The notes below the pieces were generated by a model that saw only the letters and a list, made by a program, of their open reading frames with translations, did not search any database and was not told where the DNA came from. The translations under genes and the position numbers were made by a program. Positions 22,190-32,947 of a DNA stretch of 64,000 nt are shown piece by piece. The stretch's first letter is position 1, and every line of letters begins with the position of its first letter. The stretch is from NCBI GenBank assembly GCA_965240325.2, contig OZ251227.1:2418001-2482000 (forward strand), read 5' to 3'. Source of the stretch: Rebecca billardiae RCC1528 (Eukaryota; Haptophyta).

Positions 22190-22579
22190 GCGGGTATAAC
22201 TCACCGGTAGCCCTCATGAGGGCGGGCTGGCAGCCCGGGTCCGGCTGCCCGAAGGTTTTCCGGTCGTCAAGCCGAGCCAGGCCCGGACAGGGGGTGGGCG
22301 CGGATCCGCGCAGTAGCTTGGCAAGCGATGCGCCTCTCTGCGCGCGCTCGCTGGCTGCATCCGCGGCTCGGCGGCCGGCGTGGCTGCTGGGTCACCGCGG
22401 CGCTGGTGGCTGCCCCTCCTCTGGGAGTTGTTTCTTCCAGGTGCGTGTGCGTCGGCGGTAGGCCGCCCTCAGCCCTCGCTCTCTCCACTCGTGCACCTGC
22501 CCTGCTTGCTGCCAACGCGCGATCGGGCTGTCTGTCGCTTCTGCTCGCTGCGAGGGCACCTCGGACCCCTCCGGGTGCT

Positions 22580-22899
22580 CTCTGCTTTCGATGGGGGCGC
22601 CTCGGAACCGCTTCGAGGCGTCCCCGTCTGCAATCGTCCCATGCTCTGCTTTCGATGGGGGCGCCTCGGAACCGCTTCGGGGCGTCCCCGTCTGCAATCT
22701 TCTCATGCTCTGCTTTCGATGGGGGCGCCTCGGAACCGCTTCGGGGCGTCCCCGTCTGCAATCTTCTCATGCTCTGCTTTCGATGGGGGCGCCTCGGAAC
22801 CGCTTCGAGGCGTCCCCGTCTGCAATCTCCGCATGCTCTGCTTTCGATGGGGGCGCCTCGGAACCGCTCCCAGGCGTCCCCGTCTGCAATCTTCTCACG
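22580..22899. repeat. 64-bp minisatellite, five copies
   Basis: Units start at 22580, 22644, 22708, 22772 and 22836 and differ by only a few bases. Each contains TTTCGATGGGGGCGCCTCGG and GGCGTCCCCGTCTGCAATC. Since 64 is not a multiple of 3, every frame is open through it on both strands, which creates misleading long open frames. Confidence 0.95.
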
Positions 22900-23489
22900 C
22901 TTCGCAGTCTCGCTTGCCTTCATCGCCTGGCGGGTGGGTGCTGCTCTCTCCTTCTCTGCCGCCTCCTCTGCAGTCTGCAGTGCACTGCTGTGTGTGGGGA
23001 TGCGACCTGCTACCTTATCTGACGCTACGCGTGCGCGTGCGTGTCTCGCGCCTGCTTCCCGCCTGCGCCGCCGCCGCCGCGCATGTCTTTGTGCCTACTC
23101 GTCGCACTTACCGTCGGGTTCGTCCTCACACAATCCTGCGGGGAGCCCCTCTGGGCCTCGGCCGCCTTCGGTCCTCGCGCTACCCCTTCGGCGGCCTCGG
23201 CCTCTTCGGGCCCCCGGCCACCACCCCTACGGGGTGTGGCATTCCACACCTCCTTCTGGGTGGAGGCCCTCGAGGCCTCTGCCCCCTGCGGCGCCGCGCT
23301 CGGCCCAAACTTGCGTTGGGGGAGGGCGTCGGCTGCCAGCGCCTGCGGTCTATCTACGTGCTCCATCGAGTACTTCCTCTTCGGCGTCTAGGCGGTCGGC
23401 TTCTGTCGGCGTAGTTGCTCGAATGCATCGGCGAGTCCTTTCTGGTCGGCGTCGCATCCTGGACGGCTTCGGGGGTGTGACCTAGTCAC
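22900..23489. other. Non-coding GC-rich spacer
   Basis: Contains short repeats of GGCCTCGGCC and CCACCCCTACGGGGTG type. No gene is supported. Confidence 0.4.
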
Positions 23490-24594
23490 CTCACGCTATA
23501 GGGGTATCTGGGCCAGCCCGCCGCCATGATCGGCTGCTCCTTTAAATTCCCCTTTATAACGGGCTCCGGGTGATCAGACTGGCGGCCGAAGCCTCCAGCC
23601 CTACCCTGGCCAGCCCCCAACCAACCACCACCCTCACCCAACCTCAAACCACTGACCGATACACCGAGTGCCTTGACACCACTCCGCTGTGGACAGCCCG
23701 CCTCCAGAGGGGGCGGGGGTATGCCATTGCCGACAGCATACAAGCCCAACACTGTGGGGTGGTCCCAGGTACCAGCAGTGCACTGCCTTGCAATTCGAGA
23801 TCATCGAGTTTGAGCCGATTGTCGGCAGACTGGGCACCCCCTAGGGCGCCCCAGTGTGGGCAGAGGGCCAGCCACTAGCCGATCCCTGCGCGGGGGAGGG
23901 GACGGAGGGGGCTGTCAGCGAGCCCAGTAGCTGGGCCGGGGTCTGGGCCACTGGTCCTGGCAGTGAGGCGCCTGTATTTCACTCGTGCTGCTATGGAGGC
24001 AGATGGTGTCATGTCAGACATGTGTGTGATATCGGGCATCAAGTCAGGGCGTGGGCCGCTGTAGGACGCAAGCAGAGTGGTGGCGATGGCTAATACGCCT
24101 GGGGAGGTGTCGTTTGCGCGCCTCTTTCTGCTGCTCTTTGCAGGGGGTTGCATACTTCGTTGCGCAGGCTGAGCCTGCCTGCCAGTTGGTGTTAGGATAG
24201 GCACATTTGCCTGGTGGGGTGGGCAGTGTCGTTTGGGCGGGGGGCTGTCTTGCTGAGCTTGACTAGGAGGAGGCAGCCTGCGCCTGGGGGCTGCCAGTGT
24301 CTTGGCAGAGCCAGCAGGTGGCTGTGTGGCCTGCTGTCCAGTGTCTGACTGTGTAATGCCGTTGTGAGCTCCGTGACCAGTGCGACTGCCCGCAGCAGGG
24401 TCTGCCTCAATCTCAGGGCCCCCATGTGTCAACACATTGTCCGACGGACGCACATCGCTGCGAGCCAGTGGGGTAACATATTGGAGCGGCCATGCCACAA
24501 GAGGTGTGGCAGGCTGCAGAGGCCACGCAATCACCATAGGGAGGGGGCGAGCACGCTGTAGGGGCCATGCCCGCAAGAGTAGCTGAGGGCGCAC
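23490..24594 (-). mobile_element. Interspersed repeat family A, long copy with an open frame
   Basis: Read on the minus strand, an open frame (start ATG 24537, stop TAG near 23878) encodes a low-complexity basic/Pro-rich peptide with three imperfect repeats of AWPLQxxxPL. Its stop codon falls where similarity to two other loci begins: 23880 down to 23490 matches 55960-56345, and its far end also matches 57501-57640, all at moderate divergence. Copies that share one end and are cut at different points on the other resemble 5'-truncated LINE insertions. No reverse transcriptase is visible, so the class remains inference. Confidence 0.5.
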
Positions 24595-24807
24595 GTGGTG
24601 ACCGCGCGCTATTGGCTGGTGCAGGTTTCAATGCTGCTAACCGCTGCTGACCTGCTAGGGCGGCTGACCGGACCGTGCCTGGGCGGGCAGCAAGTTCCGG
24701 GCGTCGGGTGCGCGCCCGTTATCATCGACCGCCATGAAGTTCCTGGTAGGCGTCTGTTACATCGATGGTTTCATCACGCGCCGGGCGCGTCGACAGTGTC
24801 GACACAT

Positions 24808-25740
24808 ATGGCGACGCAAGTCGCCGTGGATAGGGTAGCCTCGGTCGGCTTCGCGCAGGAGCCCAGCGCCGAGAGTGTGCGCCCGAGGCGCGGGCCCTCG
24901 CTCCCCGACGCGAACAATGCGGCACTGGCCGCGACGAGCGCACCCCCGCGCCCGCGCGCGGAGGGCTACCTCAAGGACCCGATGAGCGTCGCGCCCTCCG
25001 AGCTCGTGCCGTACGACATCCAGCGGCACGACCGGGTGGGGATCCGGTACCAGTCGGCCGCGCACCGCGAGGCGAGTCTCGAGCGCCGTGCGATCCTGCT
25101 CGGCTTGGCGTCGTACCGCTTCGAGCCGCCGCCGCCGCCGCCCGGAGCGGGCAAGCAGTGGGACCCTGAGGCGCTGCGGCTGCGCGAGAAGTTCATCACC
25201 GAGAAAGCCGAGCTCGGCCGGACGTTCACGGCGCAGAACACGGCGCGCGCGTGGGCGCGGATCGAGGAGCGGCTGAAGCGCTCGCAGTCCGCGCTCGAGG
25301 CCGTGCACATCCTCGAGGAGATGCGCGTCTTCCTCACCACCGACCCGTACATCACGCGGATCGACGTGGACGCGTCGCGCGAGATGCTGCTGCACGTGAA
25401 GCTGCCGTTCGAGCGGCTCGTGCGCAACGTGTGGGTGGAGGGGCCGGAGGTGCAGTACGACCGCTCGAAGCAGCACGTCTGCGCGCTGCTCAAGGCCGAG
25501 AGCGACGCGCGCGCCGAGCTCAAGGCCGTCGGCTGGAAGCAGGTCGAGTTTGGCCCCAAGCGCGAGGTGTCTCAACTCGTGCACAACCTCGACCTGCAGG
25601 CGCGCGCGCTGCGCGCGGCGCAGACCGCCAGGCGAGAGGCGATGCGGCCAAAGTTCAAGGGGATGAAGGTGGAGCGGCCGAGGATGACTTCGACCCAGGC
25701 CAACCAGCGCGCTCTGCTCGCCTCCTTCCGCCAGGGTTGA
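24808..25740 (+). CDS. Unidentified coiled-coil-like protein
   Basis: 310 residues from the ATG at 24808; the frame is open further upstream to about 24595, and an in-frame ATG at 24631 would add 59 residues. Composition is normal for a gene of this genome (GC-ending codons, few Cys, balanced charge), unlike the surrounding repeats. Residues from about 95 to the end are rich in Glu, Arg, Lys and Ala with long predicted helices, and a PPPPPPPG run occurs near residue 110. The C terminus is basic (RPKFKGMKVERPRM). I do not recognise a domain. No partner is suggested by its neighbours. Confidence 0.6.
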   Translation: MATQVAVDRVASVGFAQEPSAESVRPRRGPSLPDANNAALAATSAPPRPRAEGYLKDPMSVAPSELVPYDIQRHDRVGIRYQSAAHREASLERRAILLGLASYRFEPPPPPPGAGKQWDPEALRLREKFITEKAELGRTFTAQNTARAWARIEERLKRSQSALEAVHILEEMRVFLTTDPYITRIDVDASREMLLHVKLPFERLVRNVWVEGPEVQYDRSKQHVCALLKAESDARAELKAVGWKQVEFGPKREVSQLVHNLDLQARALRAAQTARREAMRPKFKGMKVERPRMTSTQANQRALLASFRQG

Positions 25741-26238
25741 GAGCTGCTCAGGTGAGCTCCGCACACGCGCTCGCCCGGCGGCGCGCGCGCGCGGCGGGAC
25801 TAGGGAGCCCCGATGACGATACACATCTGCGCTTGGACTGAGCATCCGCGTGATGTCAACCTTTAATCTCTTCACTTTGAACCGAGGGGCTCCCCCCCGC
25901 GTGCGCACTCACCGGCAGCAGCCGGCCTGCCAACCGCATCCATGCGCTGACTGACGGCACACTTGCCCCGCTCGCGTGTCCGCAGGCACGAGTGCCAGCA
26001 TTCGGCGACGCGGGGCTCTTCGCTTGGCGCGTTTGACCCCTGCAGATTGCGTGCGTGCCGTCGCGAAGACTTCTTCACGCCGGACGTCGTGTCGCCGCCC
26101 ACGACCGCCCTCCTGGTGTGGCCCGTCATTTCATCTATCCGGCCGCTCGTCGTTGAATGCGCTCGGGACCGGACTCGTGAACCGTCAGTGGTGAGTGCAG
26201 AGTGGAGTCAGTGGCACTCGATCACCAGGCTTCAACAG

Positions 26239-26350
26239 GGCTCATCACCCGTTACTTGCCATCACTGCGCTGCTTATAATTATTGCACCACTGCCCAATA
26301 AGACTCAGCAGGAGGGCGCCGCAATAACTCATAAGCCGACATGAATATAT
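26239..26350. repeat. Repeat modules D1 and D2
   Basis: D1 (GGGCTCATCACCCGTTACTT..., about 40 bp) recurs at 28351-28390. D2 (AATTATTGCACCACTGCCCA..., about 70 bp) recurs at 30416-30488 with small indels. Here D1 runs directly into D2; in the other loci each is joined to module B or C, showing shuffling. Confidence 0.7.
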
Positions 26351-28292
26351 GTAGCCTGGTCCATCCCGATTTTCGCCAGTGAAAAAGCCTTTTCGGATTT
26401 TGGGCGCCTGATTTCTCCCGATTTTCTAGTCGCTCGTCGCGCTCGTCAAAAATCGCCACCGGCCGTCCGACGGCTCGCCGCGACGAAGGTCGGGAAGGGG
26501 CTCGAGAGCCTCGACTGGACGACTGCGCCGCCTCATGTCAGGTGTAGTGCTGGACACATCGTTCGGGTGCCCCGGTGGTGTGCGTGCACACCTTTAGCGA
26601 CATGTCTGCGTTGCTTCCGCCGCCCGCGGTCCGTCGCCAGGTCGACTTCTCGCCTGACGGCGCGCGTCGAACGCTCACCTGCTGGGTTGCGCGGCGCCTT
26701 CGAGACGGGCCACCTCGGGTAATATGCGGGCCACGCGACGGCTCGTGTGGGCCACCGCCTACCCCTAGCATGTACTCGATGCCACCACCAGCGTTGGGCG
26801 CGCTGCGCATCGCCAACGCTTCATCCGGCCAGTCCCGTCACGTTTGCGCATGGGTCGTCCTGAGCGGCGGCTGTCGATTTGTGCTCCTCGTGGAGCTGTA
26901 TGACGGGCTGGTGGCGAGCAGGATGGCTCGCCTTGCGGGGCTGGGTGTGTACAGTCGCAGTGTAGTGGCTGCCGGCTGACTCCCATCGCCTGGGTGCTGC
27001 TTTACCGTCATGGCCTTTGCTGCGAGCACAAGGTCGAGGATCGTACCGCGGTCTGCGAGGCAGAGTCGACGGAGTCGTCGCTTGAAGATGGTTGAGAGCG
27101 CTCATACGTCTTCCTTGGTGTCGTGCGGCTACTCCAGCACGCAAGGCTCGCGCTCTGGCACGTGTTTGGTGTCCATGGGTGGCACATTGTGCCATTCGGG
27201 TGGCTCGGAAGCACGTGCTCGGGTGTCTTTCCCGTTTACGCGCGGTGGGCCAAGTCACCACGCAAGGCCAGAGCATGTCATGGCACGCAGAGGGTGCCCA
27301 TGAACGATCCCCACCCCGGTGGTGGCCGTAGGCGCACTCGAAGCGGTCGCATCGTCACCCGCGGATCACATCAGTCCGCCGTTGAGGCTGTCGGGCGAGC
27401 AAAGACGTGCGATCTGACCCTTGGACGGGCAGCTAGAATCGCGATTATGCCTCATCTAAGGACGCACATGTCGTCGTTGTAGGCAGTACTGATGCCCCAA
27501 GTGAAAGGGCGGGCGTGGCACGCGACTTGACAGCTTGAAATACTCGATGCACGCCGCCATGGACACGCGATCCGGATCCATTGCGAACCTGCCGTGTGGC
27601 TCACGGCGGCGCGCGTTGTGCCGCAGATCGGCCAGTTGCCACGCAGGAGATGGTCTCCAGACCAGGTCCAGCACCTGACCGACTGCCGCACGCCTGGCCG
27701 GGTGGGAGTCCGGCCCTCTTCTTGTCTGCAGGAGTGCGCGGAAGGCCAGGCGGAGCCTCGTCCGACCACTGCACCCCGAGCGCCGCACTAATCGTGCAGC
27801 CTGGGACAGCTACCCACCTATGGCGAATATGTAACGACATAGTGGCATTTTTAAGTATACAGGTCCAGAACTCATACGTATGCGGGTACATTGCCCATAA
27901 TATGAGGGTATAAATGGGTAATATATTCGATCTTGCAGTAGTTGAGTACGGCCACTTGCGCACAGACCACAGCCCATCCTAATGGCCTGTACCAGGGTTC
28001 ATGCTCGCCTCGACGTACGCCAATAAGTAAGTTCGTGCGTTTGGGCTCATTTAGGCTAAGTACTTACCCACATTCGGACTGACGATTCTCTATGTGTCCG
28101 TAGTTGTCCGCGGCGCGCGCGCGCACGCTCACGACGGGCCACGGATGCGATTTTTAGGCCGAAACTTTTGCTGCGCCCGGGCTGGGCCCATTTGTTACGC
28201 TGTTTCCGGGTGTGAGCGCGTGCCTAGGGGCCCGCGTTCATTTGGCGATAAAATCCCCGAAAGTGCTCCAGTGCGTTTGGACCAGGCTAATA

Positions 28293-28346
28293 TATGACCG
28301 CGTTCCGCGGTCCTTTTCTGCATAGAATCAACGCAGTTGGGGGCCC
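28293..28346 (+). repeat. Family B end module
   Basis: About 54 bp beginning with the palindrome GACCGCG-TTC-CGCGGTC and ending GTTGGGGGCCCG. Nearly identical copies lie at 30488-30541 and, inverted, at 30366-30420; a diverged copy is at 63187-63242. Confidence 0.75.
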
Positions 28347-28386
28347 GCCAGGGCTCATCACCCGTTACTTGCCATCACTGCGCTGC

Positions 28387-28540
28387 TTATGGCCCGCGGT
28401 GCAGGGCGGAGCGCGTAGCGTGGAGCCCCGCCGGGGGCCCTCACTACGTTGTCAAAAAGATCTTTTGATCAAAGAAAAGGGGACGGGGGACGATTTTGAG
28501 GGCTGTTGGAGGGTGAGTTTTCGCTTTTTCGAGGGGTTCA
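28387..28540 (+). repeat. Family C copy 1
   Basis: Begins GGCCCGCGGTGCAGGGCGGA, continues through AAAAGATCTTTTGATCAAAG and GGGGACGG, and ends near GGGCTGTTGG. Related copies are at 31610-31790 (inverted) and 62757-62945. Confidence 0.7.
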
Positions 28541-28686
28541 TTCGCCCATTGCTCTGCATTAGCAAGACGCGATTGACGAAATAGCCGCGCCCGGGCCATT
28601 CCGCATAAGTCGATGGACGGACGTGCATTTGTCAGTATATCTGGGTGAACGAATCTGCGATTTGTTGTAAATCTTCATAGCATATT

Positions 28687-28734
28687 GCCAAATAGGACGA
28701 GGACCCAAGCGCTTGGGTCCTCGTCCTATTTGGC
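28687..28734. repeat. 48-bp perfect palindrome
   Basis: Two 24-nt arms (28687-28710 and 28711-28734) are exact reverse complements with no spacer; the centre is CAAGC|GCTTG and the outer ends are GCCAAATAGG and CCTATTTGGC. Confidence 0.95.
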
Positions 28735-28905
28735 GCGTGGGTGCGGGCTGTGGGCTCCTGGCAAAAAGTCTTCGTCAAGTACTCAACTTTACTAACGACG
28801 AACCTTTGCGCGCTGCCAAATTACTCAACTTTACACCTATAATGACCCCAGTGGGCGGAAATGGCCATATCTCCCGGAGATCGGGAGTACTCACACGTGT
28901 GAGTC

Positions 28906-30420
28906 ATGTTTCGTCCTTTTTTCCGAGACGATGATTGGTCAAACGCTCAGCATTCTATGTCCACAATTCCATATCGACACAACACAACTCGAGACAACCT
29001 TCACTTTCGAGCGGGCGAAAGGAGCTTTGCCTTCGGACCCGCAGGCATATGCGTTCTCGCTGGCACGCGGCGCGCGCTGCCGCTCGCCGCCGCTGCGCTC
29101 GATGCGAGCGCGGCCGCCGCCGCGGCAGCGCGCGGGCCGGGCGGCTGCGAGGACCCGGGCGCGCTCGTGCGCAAGCGGCGGCGCCCGGTGGGCGGCGCGG
29201 CGGCGCCCGCCGACGCGCACGGCAAGAGCGAAGGCTGCGGTGCGCTGAGTGACGCCGAGGTGGAGGCCGCGGCCAGCGAGCTCGCGCGGCCCGGCGCGCG
29301 CGCGGTGCGGCTCGGGCTGGGGCACGAGGCGCGGACGGCGGCGCGCTCGGCGGCACCGGCGCGCTGGATGCGCTCGCCTGCCCGCTCGCGCGGCACGCGG
29401 CTGCGAGGCGCAGCGCGAGCCGCCGGGCTAGGCCGCGTGCGCCGAGGCGGGCGAGACGCTCGGCGTGCTCGGCGGCGCGCTCGGCATCACGGCGCGCTGC
29501 TGGCGGCGCTGCTCGCGTGCCCTTCCATCGTCTCGCTCGCCACATCCGCCGCGACGGAGCAGTCCAGCAGCAGCACCGTTTCCGGCATGCGCACGCTGGC
29601 GCTCGCGCACGCCAACTGCGAGTGCGGAGGCGCTGGGCGCCGAGCTGGCGAAGCGCGGCGCCGAGCTCGACGCGCTGCGCGACGCGGCGACGGACGCGCT
29701 GCCGCTGGGCGCGCGTGGCGCCCTCGTCGCGACGCCCCGTGCAGCAGCTCGAGCAGCCAGCTGTGGAGTAGACGGCCGTCGAGGCGATCGGCGCCGGGTG
29801 CCAGCGCGCACGGGCTCAGCCCGTGCCGCTGGCTCGGGCCGCCGCAGCCGTCTTCGAGGCCGACGCGGCGGAGGAGGCGGCGGGCGAGCTGACGGCGGCG
29901 CGGTCCGGCGGTGGAGCAGGCGCGCACGCGCGGCGGCAGGCGCGACGCGCCGCTCGCCTCGTTCCACCCCGAGCTCCGCTCGGTCTCGGTGCGCGGCTGC
30001 CGGTAGCGCAGGCCGGGGCAGCACTGCGTGGCGCGCGCTCTCGCTCCGTCTGCCGGCACGAGGTGCGCCGGCTGAGTGAGCGACCAGCGGCCCGTCGTCG
30101 AGCGCATGGCGCCGCGCGAGCACCTCAAGCAGACTGTGCGCCCGCACGCGCGCACGCGCCGGCCCGCGCCGCGCGGCGCCTATCGCCCTGCCTGCGCGCG
30201 CGCGCCGCCCCGCGGCGGCCGCTTCCCCGCGCGGCGGCCCGCCGGCGGCCCGCCGGCCCGGTGGGCGGCAACTGAGTTGTGGCGGTGGCAGCTCCGAGGC
30301 GAACGAACTGTTACACATGATTGTCCGACTGAGACAGCACTCAGCAGCCGACGGAGGGTGCACCGCGGGCCCCTAACTGCGTTGGTTCTACGGAAGGACC
30401 GCGGAACGCGGTCATAATTA
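28906..30420 (+). mobile_element. Interspersed repeat family B, copy 1, with degenerate coding traces
   Basis: The right part (about 29600-30420) is similar in reverse orientation to 63187-64000. It ends in the module with palindrome GACCGCG/CGCGGTC. The left part contains an open frame from about 28906 to 29430 that reads like protein at first (for example DNLHFRAGERSFAFGPAGIC) and then becomes Ala/Arg-rich. A shared peptide in both copies (EALGAELAKRGAELDALRDA here) looks like coiled coil but is frameshifted here near 29735. I infer two decayed copies of one element or duplicated gene. Confidence 0.5.
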
Positions 30421-30541
30421 TTGCACCACTGCCCAATAAGACTCAGCAGGAGGGCGCCAATAACTCATAAGACGACGACATGAATATATGACCGCGTTCC
30501 GCGGTCCTTTTCTGCATAGAATCAACGCAGTTGGGGGCCCG
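30421..30541 (+). repeat. Modules D2 and B in tandem
   Basis: D2 (30416-30488) is followed by the B end module (30488-30541). Together with the inverted B module at 30366-30420 this makes B modules point outward on both sides of D2. Confidence 0.65.
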
Positions 30542-31609
30542 CGGTGGCCGTGCAATCGCGGCTCTCCGCCGTAGTGGCAGTTCGCCAGTTGAAGTCGGTT
30601 CTGAGATGACTGAAGCTATATTAGTCCGACCGTCGCCCTGCCTGCGCGACCGCGAGACTCATTCACACTTCACACAATCACAGCAGCGGACCTGAGACCG
30701 CACCCGGCACCGGTCGTCAAATCGGACGTCCGTCTGACAACTAGCTGCCAAATGTCCAACTGGCTGATCAGCTCGGATCCGACCCGTCCGCGATCGTGCC
30801 ATCGGCATCGGAATTACTACTAGTAGCTGCCAAACTGTGTCCAACTCTGGCTGATCAGCTCGGATCCGACCCGTCCGCGATCGTGCCGAGTGAGTCGTGC
30901 CGCGGAGCTCGGAGTACTGAAGGAGTCGGGTGTGACAGCAGGGTGCTTTAGCGCTGCGGCCCGTGCCAGCCAACGACCAGACGTACTCTGGCCACTTGAC
31001 CCGTTGCACGGGTGAGTGACCGTACGCCCTGCCTAGTGCCTACCGCGCGCGCCGCGCGACCGGCGACTCGGGGTGATGGAGAGCGGATGGCGACAGCAGT
31101 CTCAGCAGTCCTCATGAAGACGATGAAACTGGCGGCACGGGTGCACGAGGTGGCAGGCGAAAGCGCGCCGACGAGACCGCATTTGACACACCTGAGCCGC
31201 ACGCGCGTGCCGTCGCCGAGCGGCGAGCGCTGCAAACGCGCAACCGTACCGCGCCGCGCCACGACGGCGCGGCACTAGCTGATGCAGGCCGTACTGCCGG
31301 CACTGCTTCTGCGATCATGCGCCACGGTCGCAGCTGACTGCGTGAGCAGCAAGCGGGAGGCGGGTCCGGAGGCACGTGCAGGCGCCGTCCCGCATATCCG
31401 CCATCGCCCATCGTGCCGGGGCACGTCACCTCCGACGATCCGGATGTGGCCCAGTCCGGACGTCACGCGATCCGGGAAGACGAGTACGATTCGCTCGTAA
31501 CGAACCGTTACACTAATGTCACGTCCAGCTGACGTCCAGATCGCACTTTACTTAAGGGAATCAGCTGGGCGCGGTTTTTTTTGGCCTGATAGACCTCTCA
31601 ATGCGATCT

Positions 31610-31790
31610 CAAAAACTCGAAACTCGGTCTCCGCCAGCCCTAAAAATCGCCCCCCGTCCCTTTTTTTCCGCCGCCCCCCGTCCCTTTTTTCTTGATCAAA
31701 GATCTTTTTGAAACGTGGTTCGGGCCCGCTGGTGCGGGCTCCACGCTGCGCGCTCCGCCCTGCACCGCGGGCCATGACTCCTGCTAGGCC
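31610..31790 (-). repeat. Family C copy 2
   Basis: Inverted relative to 28387-28540, with the shared AAAGATC...TTGATCA core, GGGACGGGGG run (here duplicated) and CCCGCGGTGCAGGGCGGAGC end. Confidence 0.7.
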
Positions 31791-31910
31791 ACGGTGACTT
31801 AGACGCGGGCCTCTCGTCCAAGTCCCGAAGTCCAATGACACACTTGACACAGTAAGCCTCGTCATATTCTGTCGTCGGACCCTCCGATCCAACTGCCTCA
31901 ATAATGAAGC

Positions 31911-32813
31911 CTAGCCCGACTTCGTGGCCTCCACGATGAAGAGCGGGTCGTTTGTGTTCGGGCCCGTCGGCGAGACGTCGTACGCGTGCGCAGGCTCAAA
32001 CCCGCCCGCGTAGTGGAAGTACGCGCCGATCACGAGGGCGTGCTGCAGGTCGTTCATCCCGAGCCACATGCCGATCGCCTTGGTCGGGAAGCACCGGTTG
32101 GACTGCGAGAGGATGAACTTGCCCCCGGGCTTGAGCACGCGCCTCACCTCGCGGAACACCTCGAGAGGCTTGATGAGGTAGTCCACACTCACGACGCACG
32201 TGACGGCATCGAAGCTGCTGTCCGCGTACGGCAGCGTCGGGTCGACGTTCAGATTCCGCGGCTCAAAGTCGGAGAGCTGCTTGTTGGCCTGCAGCTCGAG
32301 CGCGTTCATGCCCGTGCCGGAGATCCGGGCCATCTCCTTTGGGAACGACTCGGGGTAGTGCGACACCCACGACGAGCAGATGTCCAGAACGGCTGACCCC
32401 TTGGGGATGTTCTCGCGGTAGTAGTTCGTCAGCGCGCGCACGGCGCCCTCGTCGATGTGGTACACAAACCGCGGCATGCCGTAGAAGTCGGCATCATCAG
32501 TCTCGTCCTGGCGCCGGAACGCCTCCGGCGGGAAGGGGTAGTCCGCGGGCCACGGCTGCGCGAACAGCTGCTCGTCGAGGCACACCTTGGGGAACTTCAT
32601 CCCCACGTCTGCTTCGACGAAGCGCTGCGCGACCACGCGCTGGCCGTCCACGTTGATGATGTCCTGCACAACGCCGGGGGGGGAGGAGCCAGCGGGTTGC
32701 GAGCTCATCGTGGCGGCGATCAGTGTCGAGCCAGCGACCACGCCACGCCGCGAGATTGGCGTCAACGACCGCAACGAGCTGAGCGCCGCAGCAACGACCA
32801 TGCCAGCGAACAT
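31911..32813 (-). CDS. Class I SAM-dependent methyltransferase, probably organelle-targeted
   Basis: 300 residues from the ATG at 32813. The N terminus (MFAGMVVAAALSSLRSLTPI) is short, Ser/Arg/Ala-rich and lacks acids, as in plastid or mitochondrial targeting peptides. The core has the Rossmann methyltransferase layout: motif I region VLDICSSWVSHYP (Asp kept, the usual Gly cluster missing), LPYADSSFDAVTCVVSVDYL for motifs II-III, and VLKPGGKFILSQSNRCFP for the post-motif III strand. This is the methyltransferase 11 type found in a group of algal and plant proteins annotated as type 11 methyltransferases. Substrate unknown. Divergent from the phosphatase gene, 134 bp between start codons. Confidence 0.75.
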   Translation of the reverse strand: MFAGMVVAAALSSLRSLTPISRRGVVAGSTLIAATMSSQPAGSSPPGVVQDIINVDGQRVVAQRFVEADVGMKFPKVCLDEQLFAQPWPADYPFPPEAFRRQDETDDADFYGMPRFVYHIDEGAVRALTNYYRENIPKGSAVLDICSSWVSHYPESFPKEMARISGTGMNALELQANKQLSDFEPRNLNVDPTLPYADSSFDAVTCVVSVDYLIKPLEVFREVRRVLKPGGKFILSQSNRCFPTKAIGMWLGMNDLQHALVIGAYFHYAGGFEPAHAYDVSPTGPNTNDPLFIVEATKSG

Positions 32814-32947
32814 TGCCGAAGGCGCGCGAGCCCGTCGGCGCCGCGATGGCCGGGAAGCCCGGAAGCCGAGAAAGCATGGCTGCCGATGACCGGAGCATGG
32901 CCGCCCACGTCGCAAACCGCTGCATCATACGGTAGGGTCCTCGCTGC
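32814..32947. promoter_or_regulatory. Short bidirectional promoter region
   Basis: Only 134 bp lie between the start codons of the methyltransferase (minus) and the purple acid phosphatase (plus), so their promoters must overlap unless either has an upstream exon. Confidence 0.5.

Larger units (their letters stand above)
25741..31910. other. 6-kb nest of decayed repeats without a supported gene
   Basis: Composition swings between AT-rich (27800-28100, 28600-28980) and very GC-rich (29050-30280) stretches. Short modules recur in different combinations, as listed in separate entries. Open frames around 26575-27300 (plus) and 27450-27790 (minus) are 90-135 codons long, interrupted by stops, and do not match a family I know. 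Likely a graveyard of insertions. Confidence 0.5.

Noticed and set aside
22328-23485. 385- and 344-codon frames over the 64-bp minisatellite
   Set aside because: The repeat unit is not a multiple of 3, so all frames are open for trivial reasons; no start context or domain.
26575-27303. Plus-strand frames that might be a copia or gypsy polyprotein
   Set aside because: I looked for integrase, reverse transcriptase and RNase H motifs on both strands and found none.
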